Positions 41,869-49,990 of a DNA stretch of 64,000 nucleotides are shown piece after piece (position 1 is the stretch's first letter; every line of letters begins with the position of its first letter). Origin of the DNA: Candidatus Krumholzibacteriia bacterium (GTDB lineage Bacteria; Krumholzibacteriota; Krumholzibacteriia; JAJRXK01); contig DATFKK010000006.1 in NCBI GenBank assembly GCA_035268685.1, positions 1 through 64,000 of the forward strand, given 5' to 3'. The notes below the pieces were generated by a model. It was not told the DNA's origin, did not search any database, and saw only the letters and a list, made by a program, of their open reading frames with translations. A program made the translations under genes and the position numbers.

Positions 41869-43725
41869 ATGTATGCGCTGACAAGTCGGTCGTACGGCGC
41901 CCCCGCTCTCTTCCTCGGCCTCGCGGCCCTTCTGGTGTTCGGCACGACGCCCGTCCAGGCCGGATGCATCGACGTGTCGATCGCCGACGAGATCACGGTC
42001 GATCCCGGAGAGACGGTCACCGTGCCGGTGTTCGTCTCGGACGTCGACCAGGGTCTGCATCCCATCTACAGCTACGAGATCGACATCCAGTACTGCCCCT
42101 ACGACACCCGTAACACGCTCGAGCTCGTCGGGGTGAACGACGAGAACACGTTGCCCGCGTCCCTGGACTGGCGTGCGCCCGTGTGGTCGGAGGACGACGG
42201 TGTGATCCGCATCGTGTCCGCCGGCGATCAGCCGTTGCCCGGCGGCACACGGGGCACGCTGCTCAATCTGGTCTTCGAGGTGAGCCCGGTCGCGCAGGGC
42301 TGCGACGTCTGCGACATCGTCGTCCTCGACGTCCTGTTCAACGAGCCCGATCAGGACAACGTCGTGTGCATGGGCGACGGCCAGGTGGTCCTGGACCACT
42401 ACGCCTGTGTCGGAGAGGTCGAGTTCTGGAACCAGAACTGGATCAATCTGACTCGTACCTGGCAGCGTCGCCCCATGCAGGAGGTCAAGACGCGCTTCCT
42501 CGGCAACTGTGGCGAGCTGCCGTCGCGGAGCACGACCTTCACCGACGAGGACGGTTGGTACACCCTCAACTGCCTCCTGAGCTGCACCGACGAGAACACG
42601 GTCACGCCGACCCGGTTCTACGACCAGAATCCGCAGGTGCGGGAACGCATCACGACCATGGATGCCTCGCTGGTCCTGCAGTACGTGATCGGGTCGCAGG
42701 CGGCGGACGTCTGGAACCCGGACAACCCGAATGCGGAATTCCTGCGTGACGACTGTGACGTGAATCCCCCAGAGGTTGCCTCGGACGTCTCGGGCGACGG
42801 CTCGATCTCGGCCTACGATGCCTCGTTGATCCTGCGTTGGTACGTCGGCGAGATCCAGCGCTTCCCGGCCGACAACGAGGACCTGTGGTTCTTCTACAAC
42901 CGGTCCACCTGCGAGGTCGACGTGGGAACCTGCCCGTCGTCGACCGATGAGCTCGGCGAGGAAGTGGAAGGCCCCGATTTCATCGGCCTGCTCCTGGGTG
43001 ACGTGAACGGCAGCTGGGGGGACGAGGACACGACCTCGGATCCGGCCGACGTCGATCCTCTCTATCGTGAGACCGACATGACCGTGGCGACGCTCCGACT
43101 CGGGGAGACCCGCGAGGAGGGCGATGCCGTGATCGTTCCGGTGCTCGCCGAGGGAGACGCCGCGCTGTCCGCCGGTGCGCTCAGCTTCCAGATCGACAAT
43201 GCGGCGCAGTACGAGGGCGTGCGCTCGCCTCGTGGGAACGGCGTTCTGACGGCCGGTCATGCCGCCGGCGACGTGTTGACCGTGGCCTTCGCCACCGGTG
43301 AGGCCTTCGAGGCGAACGGCGCGTTGGTCGAACTGGTCTTCGACCGGGCCGCCGACGTGTCGATGCTCGACGCCGAGCTGAACGACGGGGCCGTGACCGT
43401 GGTCATGGACAACCGCGACGTGACGTCGGCGTCGGTGCCGAATCGGACCACCCTCGTGGTCCACGGCAACCACCCGAACCCCTTCAACCCGAAGACCCAG
43501 ATCTCGTTCTACCTCCCCGAGGAGCGGCGGACGACGGTCCAGGTCTACGACGTGTTCGGGCGGGTCGTGCGGACGCTGGCCATGGACGAGACGATGGCCG
43601 GGGAAGTGGCGCTCGAGTGGGACGGCACCGACGATCGCGGCGGTGCGGTGGCCAGCGGCGTGTACTTCGCCCGTGTCAGTGCGGGGGACTGGACGGCCTC
43701 TCACAAGATGGTGCTCAGCAAGTAG
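41869..43725 (+). CDS. Secreted cohesin/dockerin-type protein with FlgD-like C-terminal sorting domain
   Basis: A 618-residue exported protein. Signal peptide: about 1-31 (ends PVQA-GC). Residues 33-180 look like a cohesin-type beta-sandwich ('ITVDPGETVTVPVFVSDV'). Next comes a short CNA-B-like unit and a dockerin-type region. Its first half is degenerate ('TTMDASLVLQYVIG', near 263), followed by a full F-hand loop 'DVSGDGSISAYD' (306-317) and 'GDVNGSW' (377). A second beta-sandwich covers about 400-525. The C-terminus (535-618) is 'HPNPFNPKTQISFYLP ... VYDVFGRVVRTL ... GVYFARVSAG ... KMVLSK', the FlgD-like/type IX-type sorting domain. It should be secreted and attached to the surface. AAGGAG precedes the ATG. 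It has no catalytic domain, so it is structural or adhesive. Confidence 0.85.
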   Translation: MYALTSRSYGAPALFLGLAALLVFGTTPVQAGCIDVSIADEITVDPGETVTVPVFVSDVDQGLHPIYSYEIDIQYCPYDTRNTLELVGVNDENTLPASLDWRAPVWSEDDGVIRIVSAGDQPLPGGTRGTLLNLVFEVSPVAQGCDVCDIVVLDVLFNEPDQDNVVCMGDGQVVLDHYACVGEVEFWNQNWINLTRTWQRRPMQEVKTRFLGNCGELPSRSTTFTDEDGWYTLNCLLSCTDENTVTPTRFYDQNPQVRERITTMDASLVLQYVIGSQAADVWNPDNPNAEFLRDDCDVNPPEVASDVSGDGSISAYDASLILRWYVGEIQRFPADNEDLWFFYNRSTCEVDVGTCPSSTDELGEEVEGPDFIGLLLGDVNGSWGDEDTTSDPADVDPLYRETDMTVATLRLGETREEGDAVIVPVLAEGDAALSAGALSFQIDNAAQYEGVRSPRGNGVLTAGHAAGDVLTVAFATGEAFEANGALVELVFDRAADVSMLDAELNDGAVTVVMDNRDVTSASVPNRTTLVVHGNHPNPFNPKTQISFYLPEERRTTVQVYDVFGRVVRTLAMDETMAGEVALEWDGTDDRGGAVASGVYFARVSAGDWTASHKMVLSK

Positions 43726-43743
43726 CCCCGGGTCGTTCCCTGA

Positions 43744-43767
43744 GGGGGCGGGCGCCGGCTCGCCCCC
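43744..43767 (+). terminator. Hairpin after the first cohesin/dockerin gene
   Basis: GGGGGCG (43744-43750) pairs perfectly with CGCCCCC (43761-43767), loop 10 nt, 19 bases after the stop. No T-run, so it may be a partial terminator or an mRNA 3' end stabiliser. Confidence 0.45.
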
Positions 43768-43821
43768 GACCCCTCGCTTCGATCCATGTCCCAGACGCAT
43801 CCCGTGCGATCAGGAGGAATC

Positions 43822-46707
43822 GTGAACAGCGGTCATCCGCGCGGAGGGAGTCTCCCCGAGGTGACGATGATGTCCGTGATCGTCCCCTCGTTCCACCGCG
43901 TCGCTCTCGTTCTTCTTCTCTTCTCCCTGCTGCTCTCGTGGACGACGCCCTCGCGGGCCGCCGTCGTCGTGAAGTCCTTCGACACCAGTGCATTTCCGGT
44001 CGTCGAGGCCACGGTCGAGCTCACCGGTGCCGACGGCGCACCCCTCTGCGCGTTGGAGCCCTCCGACTTCGACGTGATGGAGAACGCCGTCCCCGTTCTC
44101 GATCTCGAAGTCGAGAACGACGTGACACCCGACGGCCGGCGGCGCCTCGTGCTCGTCGTGTCGGCCGGCCTGCGCACGGCGGGCGCGGTCCTCGAGTGCA
44201 CGGTCGACCGGGCCGAGCAGATCCTCGACCTGCTGAGTCCGGGAGACGAGGTCGGGCTCGTCGTCGTGCGCAGCTGCGCGACCCTCGACGTCGCGCCGAC
44301 GACCGATCACGCGGAGGTCCGGACCGCCCTCGACGCGCTCGAGCCGGACGGTGGTGCCGCGCTGATCGACGGCCTCTACCTGGCCCTGCAGACCGTGTGC
44401 GACGCCGGCGGAGGCAACGTGGTCGCGGTGACCGACGGCCTCGAGCTCGACAGCGACACGTGTCCGATCGCCCCCGACGGCTCCGCCGACGACATCCTCG
44501 ACGACGACGTGCAGGAGCTCGTGGCTCTCGGAACCTCCTGCGGGGCCGAGCTCGACGTGGTCTCGGCTCGCGACGAGAGTGTCGGCTGGCTGCGGGACAC
44601 GGTCGACGCGCTCGGTGGACGGGCCGTGCGCTGCAGCGAGGCCACCACGGAGGATCTCGAGGACATCCTGCGCACCGGTGGACTCCAGCTCTGCGAGACC
44701 ACGATCCGCTTCACGTCTCCGTCGGGATCCGGGGGGGATCCACGACGCTCGGTCGAGGTCTGTGTCCCCCTGGCGAGTGCACCGTCCTGCGACGAGTTCA
44801 CCTACGCGGTCGCCGGCCTGTTCCTGCCCTCCGATCTGGCCGGTCCCTTCGAGGTGTGTCAGGACCCGGCGGAGCCGATCGCCGTGGGCGTCGGGGTGTC
44901 GGCCGGTGAGGACGAAGTGGTCTCGGCGCGTCTGGAGCTGACCGAGGTCGCGTCTTCCGGTGACGACGAACTCGTGGTGGACCTGGTGGCCGACCCCGGA
45001 GACCTGCTGTTCCGCGGGACCGTGCCCGCCGGACGACTGGGCTTCGACACCCGCTACGACGCCGTGTTCGCCGCGACCACGGCCGGAGGTGCGACGCTAC
45101 GGCTGCCACCCGAAGGTGCGTTGGAACTCTGCACCCTTCCGGCCGGGGACGAGGCCATCGCCCTGGTGTTGCCCACGGTCGAGACACGCCCCGGTGCCGA
45201 GGTCGAAGTCCCGATCGAACTGCGCGGCCTGCGGAGCTCCTTCGTGGTGTCCTATTCCATCGAGCTCGATCTCGGCGATGCCCCGGTCGACGCCGTCGTG
45301 GGTTCGCACGAGTCGACCGTCGCGGGCGACGCCCAGTGGGGTCCACCCGCGGCGTCGCTCACCGACGACGGACGTCTGTTCGTCTCGGGCGCGGGGGCCG
45401 CCCCGATCGCGACCACGGGGGTCCTGGTCCGGCTGCGGCTGCAGGTGGGTCTGGCCGGGCCGAGTGGATGCCAGCCCTCGACGATACGATCGGCGACGCT
45501 GAACGAGGGGGATCCACCCGTCGTCGAGACCATCGACGGGCAGATCTGCGTCGACACGCAGTGCGTCGATTCGAGCGTACGTCTGTGGAAGTCCGACGAA
45601 CCGGTCGGCGGCGTGCAGGTGCTGCGGACCGTCGACGGGACCCAGGTCACGACCACCGCCGACGACGGGAGTTTCTCGCTCTGCGTGGGAGACGACGAGA
45701 CGCTCGAGCTGGAGTTGCGCGGTCCCACGGACGACACGGTCGGGGTGTCCGCGCTGGACGCATCCCTGGTCCTGCAGTCGACGGTGGGCCTGGTCGCGCT
45801 TCCCGACCCCGACGTGGCCATAGAGAGCCCGTGTGACGACGACCCGGTCCAGCCCGACCTGTGGGCCGCCGACACGTCGGGTGACGGCACGGTGACCGCC
45901 TTCGACGCTTCGCTCATCCTGCAGCGTGTGGTGGGAATCCTCGATTCCTTCCCGGCGGGTGCCTGGCGCTTCACCTGTTCGCCCTTCCTGGTAGGGGGCG
46001 ATACGGCCGTGGCCGAGCACCGCGCCGTACGCGTGGGAGACGTCAACGCGTCTTGGGTCGGCGATCCGATCCCCGCGGCCCTGAGCCGCTCCGGTGTGCA
46101 GCGGTCGTTGCACTGGCGGCCGCTCGACGACGAAGGGCTTCGCTGGGCCCTGGGGGTCGACGAGGCCGATGCGTTCCGGTCGTTGGTGTTCGCCGTCGAG
46201 GGGGCGCCCCTCGACGTTTCCGTTCGGGCTCCCGGGAACTGGTCGAGCGCGGTCCGCCGCGATGGCGCACGTCTGCGGGTGGCCGCAGCGGGAGCCCGGT
46301 CCCTGGGCGAAGGCGCCGACCTGTTGGTCCTCGAGGGCAGTGAGCCCTGGTGTCCCCGCAACGGTGCCGTCGAGCTCGACGGCGACCCCGCCACGATCAC
46401 CCGACAGGGCGGTGCACGTCCGTCCACCCCGAAGAGCACGTTCGACCTGAGGATCGAACCGGAAGACGACGGATCGGGGCTCTGTGTGCGTTGGAACCTC
46501 GGCCGCGCCACAACGGGCCGGATCCAGGTCTTCGACGTGCGTGGTCGGCGTGTGACGCAGCTGCCGGTGTCGGGCGAAGTCGGGTCCACGCGGTGGATCG
46601 GCACCGACGCCGACGATCGTCGACTCGCTCGTGGAGTCTACTTCATGCGGCTGAGCACCGACGACGGCTCTGCTGTCGTCCGCAAGGTCGTCCTGGTCGA
46701 TCCCTGA
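43822..46707 (+). CDS. Secreted vWA-like, cohesin/dockerin protein with FlgD-like sorting domain
   Basis: A 961-residue exported protein. Signal peptide: about 1-46. Residues 50-300 resemble a von Willebrand A-type domain ('VVEATVELTGADGAPLCALEPSDFDVMEN', 'RRLVLVVSAGLRTAGAVLE', 'GGNVVAVTDGLE'), though the MIDAS motif is not clean. A cohesin-like sandwich follows at about 445-600 ('LPTVETRPGAEVEVPIELRGLRSSF'). The dockerin-like region has the degenerate 'SALDASLVLQSTVG' (near 643), the full loop 'DTSGDGTVTAFD' (684) and 'GDVNASW' (739). The C-terminal 90 residues are the sorting domain ('IQVFDVRGRRVTQL ... LARGVYFMRLS ... KVVLVDP'). The GTG at 43822 has AGGAGG close upstream. Its order of modules copies that of the preceding gene, so the two are paralogues. 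Confidence 0.83.
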   Translation: MNSGHPRGGSLPEVTMMSVIVPSFHRVALVLLLFSLLLSWTTPSRAAVVVKSFDTSAFPVVEATVELTGADGAPLCALEPSDFDVMENAVPVLDLEVENDVTPDGRRRLVLVVSAGLRTAGAVLECTVDRAEQILDLLSPGDEVGLVVVRSCATLDVAPTTDHAEVRTALDALEPDGGAALIDGLYLALQTVCDAGGGNVVAVTDGLELDSDTCPIAPDGSADDILDDDVQELVALGTSCGAELDVVSARDESVGWLRDTVDALGGRAVRCSEATTEDLEDILRTGGLQLCETTIRFTSPSGSGGDPRRSVEVCVPLASAPSCDEFTYAVAGLFLPSDLAGPFEVCQDPAEPIAVGVGVSAGEDEVVSARLELTEVASSGDDELVVDLVADPGDLLFRGTVPAGRLGFDTRYDAVFAATTAGGATLRLPPEGALELCTLPAGDEAIALVLPTVETRPGAEVEVPIELRGLRSSFVVSYSIELDLGDAPVDAVVGSHESTVAGDAQWGPPAASLTDDGRLFVSGAGAAPIATTGVLVRLRLQVGLAGPSGCQPSTIRSATLNEGDPPVVETIDGQICVDTQCVDSSVRLWKSDEPVGGVQVLRTVDGTQVTTTADDGSFSLCVGDDETLELELRGPTDDTVGVSALDASLVLQSTVGLVALPDPDVAIESPCDDDPVQPDLWAADTSGDGTVTAFDASLILQRVVGILDSFPAGAWRFTCSPFLVGGDTAVAEHRAVRVGDVNASWVGDPIPAALSRSGVQRSLHWRPLDDEGLRWALGVDEADAFRSLVFAVEGAPLDVSVRAPGNWSSAVRRDGARLRVAAAGARSLGEGADLLVLEGSEPWCPRNGAVELDGDPATITRQGGARPSTPKSTFDLRIEPEDDGSGLCVRWNLGRATTGRIQVFDVRGRRVTQLPVSGEVGSTRWIGTDADDRRLARGVYFMRLSTDDGSAVVRKVVLVDP

Positions 46708-46715
46708 TCGCTCCG

Positions 46716-46750
46716 GGGAGGACCGGCGCACCGCGTGTGCCGGTCCTCCC
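46716..46750 (+). terminator. 15-bp hairpin between the second and third secreted genes
   Basis: Positions 46716-46730 pair with 46736-46750 (15 pairs, one of them G-U, loop CCGCG). It is the strongest hairpin in the window. It lies right after the stop and 34 bases before the next start, so it may lower expression of the third gene or protect the mRNA end. No T-run. Confidence 0.6.
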
Positions 46751-46783
46751 GGGTGCTCGATACCTCCTGCGAAAGGAACGGCA

Positions 46784-47287
46784 TTGCGCACGCTTGCTCT
46801 GACCCTGGTGCTCCTGGCCTGTGCGGCCACCTTCCCCGGCGACGGATCGGCGCAGGACCTGCCCATCGATCTGGTCTTCGACCTGCCCGACTCGACGATC
46901 GCTCCCGGCGAGACACGCCACGTGGTCGTCGACTACTTCGGAACGGGCGGCGACGTCGAAGTGTTCGGGATCGCCCTCACGATCGAGTTCCAGAACCTCG
47001 AGATCGTCGAGGAATCGGTGCGGTCGGGGGAAGACGTACGTCCCCGCTGGGGCGATCCCATCGTCCGGATCGAAGAGGGGCAACTGCGGACCGCGATCGC
47101 CGGCGTGACCGAGATCGTCGATCCACGGTACCTGCTCGAGTTCGACGTGCGTCGGCCCGAGGTCGACGGGGAAGCACCGCCCTACGGGCTGAAGATCGTA
47201 CGAGCGGTGATGAACGAGACCATCGTGGTCCGTCACGACATGCAGACGTGGGGCGAGGTGAAGTCCCACTACCAACCGCGCCGATGA
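46784..47287 (+). CDS. Small secreted single cohesin-like domain protein
   Basis: A 167-residue exported protein that starts with TTG (46784), with GAAAGGA 6 bases upstream. Residues 1-23 form a signal peptide (ends GSAQ). The rest is one cohesin-like beta-sandwich: 'DSTIAPGETRHVVVDYFGTGGDVEVFGIALTIEFQNLEIVEESV' is the usual A-P-G-E beginning and 'EEGQLRTAIAGV' the usual later strand. It lacks dockerin and sorting domains, so it could be a free or partner-held component of the assembly made by the two preceding proteins. Confidence 0.75.
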   Translation: MRTLALTLVLLACAATFPGDGSAQDLPIDLVFDLPDSTIAPGETRHVVVDYFGTGGDVEVFGIALTIEFQNLEIVEESVRSGEDVRPRWGDPIVRIEEGQLRTAIAGVTEIVDPRYLLEFDVRRPEVDGEAPPYGLKIVRAVMNETIVVRHDMQTWGEVKSHYQPRR

Positions 47288-47332
47288 CCGCCGAGAGAAC
47301 CCGAACGGCTCTGTGAGGCGTGTGCGCGGCGG

Positions 47333-47358
47333 CGGCGGCCGGTTCGGTCCGGCCGCCG
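47333..47358. terminator. Hairpin between convergent genes
   Basis: CGGCGGCCGG (47333-47342) pairs perfectly with CCGGCCGCCG (47349-47358), loop TTCGGT, followed by TTGTGG. It separates the secreted-protein operon from the convergent kinase gene. Confidence 0.6.
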
Positions 47359-47393
47359 TTGTGGTCGTGGGTGCTGGTCGGTACCGCGGAAGG

Positions 47394-49946
47394 CTACTGC
47401 TCCGCGTACTCCCGATATCGCGCCACCATGGCAGGGTCGCCGGTCTTCTCGCCGAGAGTCACGAGGGACTGCGCGGCGGCCACGGTGCGCGGGTGGTCGA
47501 CACCGGATTTCTCGAGGAACACGTCGAAGGCGCTGAGCAGGGGCGCACGCGCCTCGTCGTAGCGCTCCAAGGCCATGAGCGTGACGCCGCGATCGCCGTG
47601 GGCCAGTGCCGTTCGTGGGTGGTCCGGGTCGTACATGCGTCCGGCGATTTCGAGGGCCTGGTCGAAGAGGACGAGCCCTTCGTCGGAGCGTTCGAGACCG
47701 CGAAGGGCGAGCCCTTCGTTGCGCAGCACGGCGAGCACGTCCGGGTGGTCGGTTCCGCGGACTTCGATCAGGCGCGGCCGCAGTTCGCGGTAGACGTCGA
47801 CCGCGCGCTGGTTCTCGCCGGTGATCATCGCGACGGTGCCGACGTTGATGCGTGTGCGGATCGCGTCGATGTGATCGGATCCGAGATTGCGGGCGCGGAT
47901 CTCGTAGGTCGTTTCGAGGGCGGCGAGGGTCTCCTCGGCGCGACCCATCCGATAGAGGACGCCGCCCCGGTTCTCGACGCAGGTGGCGTACTCGGGGTGG
48001 TCGGTTCCGAAGTGCTGCTCGTAGAGCTGCAGGGCGCGATCGAAGTCTGCGAGTGCACCCTCGTAGTCGCCGCTCTGACTGCGGTACTGGGCAGCGTTGT
48101 TCATGTACACCGCCAGCCGGGGACTGTCGGGATCGACTGTGAGCATGTGATCGTAGGCCGCGCGGGACAGGGAATCGGCGACCGCGGCGTCGCCGTCCCG
48201 CAGGACGATCAGATCGGCCCGTTGGGACAGGTTCTCGGCTCCCAGCCTCCGATCGCTTCCCTCGAGCCGCGACGCGAGGGCTTCGGTGATCGTCAGGAGC
48301 GAGTCGGCCTCGTCGAAGCGCTGGGCGTAGAGCAGACTGCGGGTGAGATACTGCCGTGCCTCGACGCGTTCGCCGAGCGAGGCCGACGGATCGTTCTCGG
48401 TCCTCTCCACGGCGGCGGTCGCCGCTTCGACGGCCTTCGGATAGTCGTTCGCCGCGCGAGCGACGCGCGACTCGAGACCGTACAGTGACGCCAACGCACG
48501 CGGATCGACCTCACCGAGGGCAGCGTGGATCTCGAGGGCGCGCGTGACCTGTTCGGTGGCCGGCACGAGCCGCCCCAGGCCGAGATAGGCATCCCCGAGC
48601 ACGGTGTGCATCGACGCCTCGACGGCCGGTTGGTCGGCGAAGGACGTCGCGACCTCCTCCACCGCCGCGTCGAGGAGCTCGACGACGGTGACGTCGCGCG
48701 ACCCGCCCCGCCACGGATCGGCCGACGCCAGCGTTCGCGTGAGGAAATCGTTCATCGCTTCGGCCTTGGCCGCTTCGGCGGTGGCACGGTCACGCTCGCG
48801 TGCGATCGCCGTCGCCTGCACCGTGGCGAGGACGGCGAAGGCGGCGAGTGCGAGCACGGCGCCCGTCGACATCACGACTCCGGCGCGGTGGCGCCGCACG
48901 AACTTGCCCATGCGATAGCCCGCGGTCGGTGGTCCGGCCTGGACGGGTTGGTCGTCGAGGTGGCGTTGGATGTCCTGTGCGAGTTCCGCCGGCGAAGCGT
49001 AGCGACGGTTGCGGTCCTTCTCGAGCGCACGCATCACGATCCAGTCCAGGTCACCGCGGACCTGGCCGGACAGACGTCGGGTATCGGTGCGGCGCGACTG
49101 GGTGATCTTCGTGGCGCTCGCGCCGAGCGCGGACAGCCGGGTGCTGGGCTTCGGTGGGTCCTCCTCGCGCAGGATACGGAGCATGCCCGCGAGTCCGCCG
49201 TGACGCAGTTCCTCGGCCTCGAAGGGAAGCGCTCCCACGAGGATCTCGTAGAGGATCACGCCGAGGCTGTAGACGTCGGTGCGCGTGTCGACGTCTTCGT
49301 TCGTGAGCTCTGCCTGTTCCGGACTCATGTACTCGGGCGTTCCGATCATCTGCCCGATCGACGTGGCCATGGTCTGCTCGGTGAGCTTGCGGGTCGTGGC
49401 CTTGGCCACGCCGAAGTCGATCACCTTCGGTGAGGGCTGCGCGTCGACGTCGGCCACCAGGATGTTCGAGGGCTTGAGGTCGCGATGCACGACCGACTTC
49501 TGGTGCGCGTGCCCGACCGCGTGGCAGACCTTCTGGAACAGTTCGAGCCGGGCTCTCGTGTCCAGACGTCGGCGATCGCAGTACTCGTTGATCGGCGTTC
49601 CCTGGACGTACTCCATCGCGAAGAAGGGGCGTCCGTGTGGAGTCGTGCCCGCGTCGAAGACCCGTGCGATGCACGGATGATCCATCAAGGCGAGCGCCTG
49701 TCGTTCGGCCTCGAACCGCGCGAGCACTTCGCGCGAATCCATACCCGCCTTGATCAGTTTGAGGGCGACGGTTCGCCGGATCGGGGCCGCCTGGTCGGCC
49801 TTCCAGACCTCGCCCATGCCCCCGGTTCCGATCCGATGGCGGAGCACGTAGGGTCCGAGTCGAGCACCTTCATGGGCGCTGGGGTCGGCGGCCTGCGGCG
49901 AGCCCGGGTTCTCGCCGGAGGAATGCAGGGTGCGATCGTCGTTCAT
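47394..49946 (-). CDS. Membrane Ser/Thr protein kinase with TPR repeats
   Basis: An 850-residue Hanks-type kinase. The kinase domain (32-310) has the glycine loop GTGGMGEV (40-47), K63 in ALKLIK, the HRDLKPSN catalytic loop (D156), DFG (177-179) and 'GTPEYMSPEQA'. A transmembrane helix follows at about 358-380. The C-terminal half (about 420-850) is a series of TPR repeats, several with the '...YEQHFGTDHPEYATCVENRGGVLYRMG...' pattern of bacterial kinase-TPR proteins. It is expected to sense a partner through the TPRs on the other side of the membrane. There is no ribosome site before the ATG at 49946. It lies 44 bases after the D-lactate dehydrogenase gene. Confidence 0.93.
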   Translation of the reverse strand: MNDDRTLHSSGENPGSPQAADPSAHEGARLGPYVLRHRIGTGGMGEVWKADQAAPIRRTVALKLIKAGMDSREVLARFEAERQALALMDHPCIARVFDAGTTPHGRPFFAMEYVQGTPINEYCDRRRLDTRARLELFQKVCHAVGHAHQKSVVHRDLKPSNILVADVDAQPSPKVIDFGVAKATTRKLTEQTMATSIGQMIGTPEYMSPEQAELTNEDVDTRTDVYSLGVILYEILVGALPFEAEELRHGGLAGMLRILREEDPPKPSTRLSALGASATKITQSRRTDTRRLSGQVRGDLDWIVMRALEKDRNRRYASPAELAQDIQRHLDDQPVQAGPPTAGYRMGKFVRRHRAGVVMSTGAVLALAAFAVLATVQATAIARERDRATAEAAKAEAMNDFLTRTLASADPWRGGSRDVTVVELLDAAVEEVATSFADQPAVEASMHTVLGDAYLGLGRLVPATEQVTRALEIHAALGEVDPRALASLYGLESRVARAANDYPKAVEAATAAVERTENDPSASLGERVEARQYLTRSLLYAQRFDEADSLLTITEALASRLEGSDRRLGAENLSQRADLIVLRDGDAAVADSLSRAAYDHMLTVDPDSPRLAVYMNNAAQYRSQSGDYEGALADFDRALQLYEQHFGTDHPEYATCVENRGGVLYRMGRAEETLAALETTYEIRARNLGSDHIDAIRTRINVGTVAMITGENQRAVDVYRELRPRLIEVRGTDHPDVLAVLRNEGLALRGLERSDEGLVLFDQALEIAGRMYDPDHPRTALAHGDRGVTLMALERYDEARAPLLSAFDVFLEKSGVDHPRTVAAAQSLVTLGEKTGDPAMVARYREYAEQ

Positions 49947-49952
49947 CCGCGG

Positions 49953-49958
49953 ATTCTA
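49953..49958 (-). promoter_or_regulatory. Possible -10 box of a leaderless kinase transcript
   Basis: TAGAAT on the minus strand (49958-49953) would place the transcription start at or next to the ATG at 49946. No Shine-Dalgarno sequence is present, which fits leaderless translation. No -35 box is seen. Confidence 0.35.
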
Positions 49959-49990
49959 CCGCTCGGGGGCCGAAGAGCCCAGCGCTTTGG

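Noticed and set aside
41869-47287. Cellulosome
   Set aside because: Cohesin- and dockerin-like parts are present, but no glycoside hydrolase or carbohydrate-binding module is encoded in the window.
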